The position numbers and the translations under genes are program-made. From positions 1 to 5,039 of the forward strand of contig JAPOIC010000172.1 of assembly GCA_029979145.1 (NCBI GenBank): DNA of 5,039 bases, read 5' to 3'. The notes beneath the pieces are model-generated. The model worked only from the letters and a program-made list of their open reading frames with translations. It ran no database searches and was not told the origin of the DNA. Source of the DNA: Opitutaceae bacterium (GTDB lineage: Bacteria; Verrucomicrobiota; Verrucomicrobiia; Opitutales; Opitutaceae). Below are positions 1 through 5,039 of the stretch, piece after piece. Position 1 is the stretch's first letter. Every line of letters starts with the position of its first letter.

Positions 1-39
1 CACGGCAAGGCAAACTCACGTCATCTCCGCCGTCCGCGC

Positions 40-77
40 AAAAAAAGACCCGTTGTCCGGAAGGCGGACAACGGGTC
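40..77 (-). terminator. Rho-independent terminator of the tRNA-Phe gene
   Basis: The arms at 47-59 and 65-77 are perfect reverse complements (13 bp) around a 5-base loop at 60-64. Read on the minus strand, the hairpin is followed directly by seven T (the A run at 40-46). It begins 5 bases past the tRNA CCA end, the standard arrangement for ending a monocistronic tRNA transcript. The T tract is on one side only, so it acts for minus-strand transcription. Confidence 0.92.
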
Positions 78-82
78 GAAAA

Positions 83-158
83 TGGTGGCTCAGCCCGGGA
101 TCGAACCGGGGACACGGGGATTTTCAGTCCCCTGCTCTACCAACTGAGCTACCGAGCC
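83..158 (-). tRNA. tRNA-Phe (anticodon GAA)
   Basis: This is a 76-base cloverleaf on the minus strand. The acceptor stem pairs GGCTCGG (152-158) with CTGAGCC, with one G-T pair, followed by discriminator A and an encoded CCA (83-85). The D arm contains AGTTGGTAGA. The anticodon loop is CTGAAAA at 121-127, giving anticodon GAA at 123-125, closed by a GGGGA/TCCCC stem. The T arm has the usual TTCGATC loop between CCCGG and CCGGG. It decodes the phenylalanine codons UUU and UUC. It is followed by a strong terminator and preceded by its own candidate promoter, so it looks like a single-gene transcript. It appears intact. Confidence 0.98.
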
Positions 159-174
159 ACTTGCAGAGCGCTTC

Positions 175-202
175 AACAAAGAGCGTGGCCGGGTGGCGTC
201 AA
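175..202 (-). promoter_or_regulatory. Candidate sigma70-type promoter for tRNA-Phe
   Basis: On the minus strand TTGACG (197-202) matches the -35 consensus at five of six bases. A weak -10-like TTTGTT (175-180) follows after a 16-base spacer. Transcription would start near 168, leaving a short leader of about 10 bases before the tRNA 5' end at 158, which suits a tRNA gene. The -10 box matches at only three of six positions, so the call rests mostly on the -35 box and its placement. Confidence 0.4.
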
Positions 203-214
203 CGGGAATTTTAC

Positions 215-248
215 AAAAAGACCCTTAGCGCACCGCCTCCGGAAGGTC
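215..248 (-). terminator. Possible weak terminator at the 3' end of the guanylyltransferase gene
   Basis: On the minus strand, GACCTT (243-248, in the last codons) can pair with AAGGGTC (220-226, overlapping the stop codon) as six base pairs with one bulged base. Five T follow (215-219). The loop is 16 bases and the stem is short, so this is a marginal hairpin. It is placed where a terminator would be expected, between the guanylyltransferase stop and the tRNA promoter. Confidence 0.3.
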
Positions 249-1274
249 GGGCATCAGCTTCTTAATATCCTGCACGGTATCGCGATGGCAAACTAGCACC
301 GCGTCCGCGGTTTCCACCACGACGAGGTCGCTGACCCCGCACAAGGCGATGACGCGTCCGTTGCTCACGGCGATGTTGTTCGAGGCATCGCGCACCGTGA
401 CCGGGCCACGCAGGGTGTTGCCGGCGGCGTCCTTGGGCATGTGGGCCGGCAGTGCCGTCCACGTGCCGACATCGTCCCAATCAAACTCTGCCGGCAGGGT
501 TTCCACTGAGGCGGCCTTTTCCATGATCGCATAATCCACCGAAATCCGGGGCAACGCGGGAAAGCGTTCGTTGAGGTAAGCGTCGAATTCGTTCGCGGGG
601 AAATCCCGCATAAACGCAGCCAGCTCCGGCGCATTCTTTTCGGCCTCGGCCACGAACGCCGAAACCTGCCAAGCAAACATGCAGGTGTTCCACGCGTAGT
701 TTCCGCGCTCAAAATATTCCTTCGCCGTTGCCTCGTCCGGCTTCTCGACGAATCGGGCGACTTTGCGGAAGCCGTCACCCCGGTCATCGGTCATTTCCAG
801 ATAACCAAATCCCGTGGCAGGATAGTTAGGCTTCACCCCGACCGTAAGCAACGCCTTACCTTGTGCCGCCCGCACCAAGGTTTTCGCGAGCTGACGGGCA
901 AACGTCGCCCGGTCCTTGATGTAGGCATCGGAGGCTAGCAAGGCCAACGCCGCGTCGGGATCACGCCGGCGGACCAAAGCCGTGGCCAGGGCCGCCGCAG
1001 CGGCGTTGTCGCGACGCACGGGCTCCGCGATGATTTGTTCCGGAGCCAAAAAAGGGAGGGCCGCCCGAATATCCTGCAGCTGCACTGTGTTCGTCAGGAC
1101 GAGAATGTTCTCCTGCGGCACCACCCCATTCAGCCGGCGGACCGCCTCCTCCAGCAGGGTCTGGTCGGAAAAGAGTTTCAGCAGGTGCTTGGGCGTCGCC
1201 TGGCGGCTCATCGGCCAGAAGCGTTCGCCGCTGCCCCCGGCCATGATGCAGACGTAGGCTTTGCGGTTTTCCAT
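225..1274 (-). CDS. manC: Mannose-1-phosphate guanylyltransferase (monofunctional, short form)
   Basis: The 349-residue product should make GDP-mannose from mannose-1-phosphate and GTP in the cytoplasm, the donor for mannose, fucose, rhamnose and related residues in polysaccharides. The N-terminal nucleotidyltransferase signature GGSGERFWPMSR lies at residues 13-24, with K29 in TPKHLL. Further family motifs are EPVRRDNAAA (84-93), the ASD metal-site region around D116, GFGYLE (155-160), FVEKPD (175-180), SVDYAIMEKA (245-254) and DWDDVGTW (265-272). The length matches single-domain enzymes; the C-terminal cupin phosphomannose isomerase domain of longer ManC/AlgA proteins is absent. The ATG at 1274 has an AGAGGG ribosome site (1284-1289) nine bases upstream and puts the signature at the usual distance from the N terminus. 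The stop is TAA. It lies 60 bases after the epimerase on the same strand, so co-transcription is likely. Oddities are A117 where the family usually has His after the Asp, and WNTCMF at 195-200 where WNSGMF is usual. Confidence 0.93.
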   Translation of the reverse strand: MENRKAYVCIMAGGSGERFWPMSRQATPKHLLKLFSDQTLLEEAVRRLNGVVPQENILVLTNTVQLQDIRAALPFLAPEQIIAEPVRRDNAAAAALATALVRRRDPDAALALLASDAYIKDRATFARQLAKTLVRAAQGKALLTVGVKPNYPATGFGYLEMTDDRGDGFRKVARFVEKPDEATAKEYFERGNYAWNTCMFAWQVSAFVAEAEKNAPELAAFMRDFPANEFDAYLNERFPALPRISVDYAIMEKAASVETLPAEFDWDDVGTWTALPAHMPKDAAGNTLRGPVTVRDASNNIAVSNGRVIALCGVSDLVVVETADAVLVCHRDTVQDIKKLMPDLPEAVR

Positions 1275-1334
1275 TGGAAATTACCCTCTCAGCCGGCCGC
1301 TGTCAGGCCAAGCGCAAACTCGGCGCAGCGCCCG

Positions 1335-2270
1335 TCAACCCGCGCGAATCAACTCACCCAAGGCCTCCGCCACGGGAACCTCGGCGGCAAAGCCCAGCTC
1401 GGCCCGCGCGCGCTCCGGCCGTCCGAGCGAATGCACAATGTCGCCCGATCGGGCCGGCGCCAGCGTCGGCGGCGGCACCGCCGGGTAGTGCGACGCGAAG
1501 ACCGCCACGACGTCGAGCAGCGAGGTCGCGCGGCCGGTGCAGATGTTGGCGACGCCCGAGACCAAGCCGCCGGAGGTCGCCGCGATCACGTTGGCCCGCG
1601 CCACGTCATGGACTGAGATGAAGTCACGCGTCTGCTGGCCGTCGCCAAAAATGGTCACCGGTTTCCCGTCGCGGTAACGCCGGTCAAAAATCGAGATCAC
1701 GCCGGAATACTGCGACGCCGGGTCCTGCCGCGGACCAAAGACATTGAAATACCGGTGGCACCGCACAGTCAGCCCGCCTGCAGCCGCAGCGGCCAAAAGG
1801 ATGCCTTCGGAAGCCAGCTTGGCTTCACCGTAGGGACTGATTGGACGCTTCGGCGCCTCCTCGCTGATCGGCAGGTCGGTCGTGTCACCGTAGATTGCCG
1901 CGGACGAGGCAAACACGATGCGCCTCACCCCGTGCGCCCGGGCGGCAGCGGCCACCAGTTCCGTGGCGGTCACGTTGAGTCGGCGATTGAGCGCGGGGTC
2001 TTGGATGCTCTCCTGCACGCTGACCAAGGCCGCGAGGTGGATGATCGCCTCGGGTTGAAATTCCGCCACCAGACAATCGAGCACGCCGGCTTCCGCGACA
2101 TCGGCTTCGGCCAAGCGAAATGACGGCGACTTCAGGGCCTCGGTCAGGTTGTGGCGATGCCCGGAGCGCAGGTTGTCCACGCCCGAGACTTCATGGCCTT
2201 CGGCCAGCAGCCGATCCGTGGTGTGGCTGCCGATGAAGCCGGCCGCCCCCGTGACGAAAATCTTGCCCAT
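1335..2270 (-). CDS. NAD-dependent sugar-nucleotide epimerase (UDP-glucose 4-epimerase-like, extended SDR)
   Basis: The 311-residue product is an extended short-chain dehydrogenase/reductase that probably inverts C4 of a UDP-sugar in the cytoplasm through a transient 4-keto intermediate. The Rossmann dinucleotide motif GAAGFIG is at residues 8-14, and D32 at the end of the second strand fits NAD rather than NADP. HLAALVSVQESIQDP (78-92) is typical of the family. The catalytic set is S122/S123 in ASSAAIYG and Y147-x3-K151 in SPYGEAK. RYFNVFGPRQDP (173-184), FGDGQQTRDFISVHDVA (208-224) and RSGDI (274-278) belong to the substrate-binding half. The start at 2270 places the Rossmann strand at residue 3. 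The frame stays open upstream to 2507, but those residues are unlike the family and overlap the divergent gene. No clear Shine-Dalgarno is seen. S281 aligns with the GalE substrate gatekeeper, so UDP-GlcNAc or UDP-GalNAc may be accepted. It could also be another UDP-sugar epimerase or dehydratase; the substrate is not settled. Confidence 0.92.
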   Translation of the reverse strand: MGKIFVTGAAGFIGSHTTDRLLAEGHEVSGVDNLRSGHRHNLTEALKSPSFRLAEADVAEAGVLDCLVAEFQPEAIIHLAALVSVQESIQDPALNRRLNVTATELVAAAARAHGVRRIVFASSAAIYGDTTDLPISEEAPKRPISPYGEAKLASEGILLAAAAAGGLTVRCHRYFNVFGPRQDPASQYSGVISIFDRRYRDGKPVTIFGDGQQTRDFISVHDVARANVIAATSGGLVSGVANICTGRATSLLDVVAVFASHYPAVPPPTLAPARSGDIVHSLGRPERARAELGFAAEVPVAEALGELIRAG

Positions 2271-2381
2271 GGCCCGACAAAGAAGGGCGGAGCCAAAGCT
2301 GACAAGCCCGCCATGAATGTTCGCGCTGCGAAAAGGTTGCTTTCCCCTCCAGCGCTTCCATTGGCTCGGCGGCGCAATCCT
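2271..2381. promoter_or_regulatory. Divergent intergenic region between the epimerase and rhamnosidase genes
   Basis: These 111 bases must hold the promoter of the minus-strand epimerase gene and, unless it is more distant, that of the plus-strand rhamnosidase. I find no convincing -35/-10 pair in either direction. TTGTCA on the minus strand (2300-2305) is a fair -35 for the epimerase, but the sequence 17 bases on is a poor -10. TTGCTT on the plus strand (2337-2342) is a weak -35 with no good -10 partner. Neither start codon has a good Shine-Dalgarno. The clearest structure is the inverted repeat listed separately. Confidence 0.5.
2316..2362. repeat. Imperfect inverted repeat in the divergent promoter region (possible operator)
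   Basis: The 13-base arms at 2316-2328 and 2350-2362 pair at ten of thirteen positions around a 21-base spacer. The outer AATG/CATT and inner GCGCTG/CAGCGC blocks match exactly and flank a 3-base mismatch. The centre, near 2339, is 43 bases before the rhamnosidase ATG. The placement suits binding by a dimeric regulator, but the same sequence could arise by chance in GC-rich DNA. Confidence 0.35.
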
Positions 2382-5039
2382 ATGCCCTCCCCGACCCGCC
2401 CCGTTCACCTGCGTTGCAACCACCTCGAGAACCCCCTCGGCCAGCACGACGCCGCCCCGCGGTTGTCCTGGCGATTGGAAACGCGCAATCGCCGCGGCGC
2501 CCGCCAAACCGCCTACAAGATCACCGTCGGTTCCAAGCGCGCCAGCGCACCCGACCTCTGGGACAGTGGCTGGGTAAAGTCCGACGCCACACAGGGAGTC
2601 GTCTACGCCGGTCAGACGCTCGCCGCCCGCCAGCGCGCGTGGTGGCGCGTCGAGGTGCGCGATGAGCTGGGCCAGACCGCCGTCAGCGCCCCGGCGTTTT
2701 GGGAGATGGGTTTGCTCGCCGCCTCGGATTGGTCGGCGCGTTGGATCGGATCAACCCTCGCCGGCGGTCCCGAATCTTCCGTGCCAAGTCCCTACCTGCG
2801 CACGGCGTTTAACGTGACCAAACCCGTGGCCGATGCCCGGTTGTTCGTCACCGCGCTCGGCCTCTACGAATTCTTCCTCAACGGCGTCCGCGTCGGCGAG
2901 GAGCAGCTGGCGCCCGGTTGGACCGACTACTCGAAGCGCGTGCAATACCAAGCCTATGATGTCACCGGACTCGTGCGTAGCGGCGACAATGCCGCCGGCG
3001 CCATCCTTGGCGACGGCTGGTATAGCGGTCGCATCGGCTGGCGTTCGCGCGGTTACTACGGCGAGCAACCGAAGCTCCTCGCCCAGCTCGTCATCACCTA
3101 CCGCGACGGCTCCACCGACTTAGTCGCCTCCGACGTGTTCTGGAAAACAACCACCGGCGCCATCATCGAAAACGACATCATGGCCGGCGAAACCCACGAC
3201 GCGCGCCGCGAGCTTCCAGGTTGGAATCTTCCGGGCTACGACGACGAGGCCTGGCTGCCCGTCACGGAGTTTCCCTCTCCGGCCATCGAGATTTCACCGA
3301 GCATCGGCCCGCTCGTGCGCGTCACGCAGGAGCTCAAGCCCATCGCCCCGCCGCGGAAGCAGGAGGCCTGGCCGGAACCGGTCTGGATCTTTGATTTCGG
3401 CCAGAACCTCGCTGGCCGCATCCGGCTCCGGGTGAAGGGCCCGGCCGGTCAGATGCTGAAGATCCGCTACGCCGAGATCCTCAATCCGGCCGACAACCAG
3501 ATCTACGTCGACAATCTCCGCGCCGCACGCTGCACGGATTTCTACACCCTCCGCGGCGATCCCGCCGGCGAAACCTTCGAGCCCAAGTTCACTTTTCACG
3601 GCTTCCGCTACGTGGAGGTCTCCGGCCACGTCGGTGACATGACCGCCGACGCCGTCACGGGCATCGTGCTGCACAGCGACACGCCGCGCACCGGCGACTT
3701 TGAGTGCAACGACCCGCTCATCAACCAACTCCAGCGCAACATCGACTGGGGTCAGCGCGGCAACTTCATCGAGGTGCCCACCGACTGCCCGCAACGCAAT
3801 GAGCGCCTCGGCTGGATGGGCGATGCGCAGGTCTTCATTCGCACCGCCGCCTGGAATCGCGACGTCGCGGGTTTCTTCAACAAGTGGCAGCGCGACATCA
3901 GCGACGCGCAGGGCCCGGAAGGCGAGTTCCCCGCCGTGGTGCCGCACGTCAACGGCGTGCCGCAGGACGGCGGACCGGCCTGGGCCGACGCCGGCATCAT
4001 CTGTCCGTGGACGATCTACCTCTGCTACGGCGACACCACGTTGCTCCGCACGCACTACGGTTCGCTCAAGCGCTTCATCGCCTACCTCAAGGCCAAGGCG
4101 AAGAATCTCATTCGCGTCCATCCCGACCTCGGCATCTGGCAGGGCTTCGGCGACTGGCTCGCGCTTGACGGCAGCGGCAAGGTCGACGGCGGTTCGCCGA
4201 AGGACCTCATCGGCACGGCGCTTTTTGCCTACAGCACCGAGCTCGCCGCCCGCATCGCCGGAGTGCTTGGCGAGACCAAGGACGCCGCCGCTTTCACCAA
4301 GTTGCATAGCCAAGTTCGCTCGGCCTACCAGAAGCGCTACGTGTCCGGCGACGGCCTCGTCACCGGCCTGACGCAGACCGCTTACGTGCTCACCTTGCAG
4401 TTCGACCTCGCCCCCGAAGCCCTGCGTCCGAAGCTCGTCGCCGAGCTCGTGCGCGACATCGAGCAGCGCGGCAATTTGCTGACGACCGGATTCGTCGGCG
4501 CCTCCTATCTGCCGCATGTCTTGTCGCGCTTCGGCCGCCTCGACGTCGCCTACAAGCTCCTGCACCAGAAGAAGTGGCCGTCGTGGCTCTACGCGGTGAC
4601 GCAAGGCGCGACCACCATCTGGGAGCGTTGGGACGGTTGGACCCAGGAAAAGGGTTTCCAAGACAAGGGCATGAACTCGTTCAACCATTACGCCTACGGC
4701 GCGATCGGTTGCTGGCTCTATCAAATCGTGGCGGGCATTGAGATCGACCCGGCCCAACCTGCCTACAAGCACATCGTGCTCCGCCCCCAGCCCGGCGGCG
4801 AACTCACCCGCGCCCATGGTCACCTGCAGACTGTGCACGGCGAAGTGTCCAGCGCGTGGAAACTTGGCCGCAACCGGTTCGACTGGCAGATCACCGTGCC
4901 CGCCAACACCACCGCCACCGCGACTTTCCCCGTCCCCGCGGGCGCCAAGATTACTGAGGGCGGCAAAGCAGCTTCGTCGGCCGCAGGCGTCACCGCCGCT
5001 AACCCCGGCACCTTCAAACTCGCCGCCGGCCGTTACTCC
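2382..5039 (+). CDS. Alpha-L-rhamnosidase, glycoside hydrolase family 78 (3' end cut by the window)
   Basis: This gene is open for 886 codons to the window edge. The enzyme should release terminal alpha-L-rhamnose from oligosaccharides or glycosides by an inverting mechanism. An N-terminal Ig-like domain (about 1-105) has LRCNHLENPLG (10-20), PRLSW (26-30) and WWRVEV (87-92). The Bac_rhamnosid_N-type region (about 115-310) has WSARWIG (117-123), LNG (166-168), PGWTDY (178-183), GDGWY (210-214) and GETHDAR (269-275). A beta domain (about 330-430) has FDFGQN (337-342) and FHGFRYVE (405-412). The (alpha/alpha)6 barrel (about 440-765) has DCPQRNERLGWMGDAQ (468-483) with predicted general acid E474, and TTIWERWDGW (744-753) with predicted general base E748. 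A C-terminal beta-sandwich follows. The final residues resemble the end of the family, so few codons are probably missing. The ATG at 2382 is preferred because family homology begins about eight residues later; an in-frame ATG at 2313 would add 23 unlike residues. Neither start gives a signal peptide, suggesting a cytoplasmic enzyme. The neighbouring divergent genes are biosynthetic. Confidence 0.95.
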   Translation, partial: MPSPTRPVHLRCNHLENPLGQHDAAPRLSWRLETRNRRGARQTAYKITVGSKRASAPDLWDSGWVKSDATQGVVYAGQTLAARQRAWWRVEVRDELGQTAVSAPAFWEMGLLAASDWSARWIGSTLAGGPESSVPSPYLRTAFNVTKPVADARLFVTALGLYEFFLNGVRVGEEQLAPGWTDYSKRVQYQAYDVTGLVRSGDNAAGAILGDGWYSGRIGWRSRGYYGEQPKLLAQLVITYRDGSTDLVASDVFWKTTTGAIIENDIMAGETHDARRELPGWNLPGYDDEAWLPVTEFPSPAIEISPSIGPLVRVTQELKPIAPPRKQEAWPEPVWIFDFGQNLAGRIRLRVKGPAGQMLKIRYAEILNPADNQIYVDNLRAARCTDFYTLRGDPAGETFEPKFTFHGFRYVEVSGHVGDMTADAVTGIVLHSDTPRTGDFECNDPLINQLQRNIDWGQRGNFIEVPTDCPQRNERLGWMGDAQVFIRTAAWNRDVAGFFNKWQRDISDAQGPEGEFPAVVPHVNGVPQDGGPAWADAGIICPWTIYLCYGDTTLLRTHYGSLKRFIAYLKAKAKNLIRVHPDLGIWQGFGDWLALDGSGKVDGGSPKDLIGTALFAYSTELAARIAGVLGETKDAAAFTKLHSQVRSAYQKRYVSGDGLVTGLTQTAYVLTLQFDLAPEALRPKLVAELVRDIEQRGNLLTTGFVGASYLPHVLSRFGRLDVAYKLLHQKKWPSWLYAVTQGATTIWERWDGWTQEKGFQDKGMNSFNHYAYGAIGCWLYQIVAGIEIDPAQPAYKHIVLRPQPGGELTRAHGHLQTVHGEVSSAWKLGRNRFDWQITVPANTTATATFPVPAGAKITEGGKAASSAAGVTAANPGTFKLAAGRYS

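Noticed and set aside
53..265. A 70-codon plus-strand open frame across the tRNA region
   Set aside because: It runs through the terminator and the tRNA gene on the opposite strand, and its product has no recognisable feature.
1275..1334. Possible separate promoter or terminator between the epimerase and guanylyltransferase genes
   Set aside because: The 60-base gap contains small GC-rich inverted repeats, such as GGCGCTGCGCC, but no T tract and no -35/-10 pair. Co-transcription is the simpler reading.
1035..1616. A 193-codon plus-strand frame across the junction of the two minus-strand genes
   Set aside because: It overlaps two well-supported genes on the other strand, and its Arg- and Gln-rich product lacks any domain.
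2271..2507. N-terminal extension of the epimerase to an upstream ATG at 2507
   Set aside because: The extra 79 residues do not resemble any epimerase, they would precede the Rossmann strand that should start the protein, and they overlap the divergent rhamnosidase gene.
3700..4371. A 223-codon plus-strand frame inside the rhamnosidase gene
   Set aside because: It is a shifted frame within a well-supported gene. The product is a Ser/Arg/Ala/Thr-rich string typical of a wrong reading frame in GC-rich DNA.
3294..4838. A 514-codon open frame on the minus strand across the rhamnosidase gene
   Set aside because: It lies antisense to codons that encode clear GH78 motifs, including both catalytic regions. 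Its product is a low-complexity mix rich in Ala, Val, Glu, Arg and Asp without a recognisable domain. Long antisense frames of this kind are common opposite GC-rich genes.

Overview
This is a GC-rich bacterial chromosomal window. It holds one tRNA gene, two nucleotide-sugar metabolism genes on the minus strand, and a large, almost complete glycoside hydrolase gene on the plus strand. The high GC content, the weak or absent Shine-Dalgarno sequences before two of the three proteins, and the pairing of a family 78 alpha-L-rhamnosidase with a short mannose-1-phosphate guanylyltransferase would fit a polysaccharide-degrading Verrucomicrobiota bacterium of the Opitutaceae type. That placement is inference from general character, not from a diagnostic marker.

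Layout, left to right. Positions 1-39 hold nothing recognisable. A strong intrinsic terminator (40-77, minus) ends a tRNA-Phe(GAA) gene (83-158, minus) that has an encoded CCA end. The 66-base gap at 159-224 holds a plausible tRNA promoter and a weak candidate terminator for the next gene. A monofunctional mannose-1-phosphate guanylyltransferase (225-1274, minus) follows. After a 60-base gap comes an NAD-dependent sugar-nucleotide epimerase of the extended SDR family (1335-2270, minus). The 111-base divergent region 2271-2381 contains an imperfect inverted repeat. From 2382 to the right edge a plus-strand GH78 alpha-L-rhamnosidase runs for 886 codons without a stop; it is probably only a few codons from its end.

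How the genes may work together. The epimerase and guanylyltransferase share a strand with a short gap, so they are probably co-transcribed. They would supply activated sugars (GDP-mannose, and UDP-Gal or UDP-GalNAc type donors) for surface polysaccharide or glycoprotein synthesis. The divergent rhamnosidase is catabolic and lacks a visible signal peptide, so it probably acts in the cytoplasm on imported rhamnosylated oligosaccharides or glycosides. Nothing in the sequence ties the two functions together beyond the shared intergenic region.

I see no mobile element, CRISPR array, defence system or clearly novel system. The most useful second looks are a small gatekeeper-position residue in the epimerase, unusual motif residues in the guanylyltransferase, and the inverted repeat between the divergent genes.
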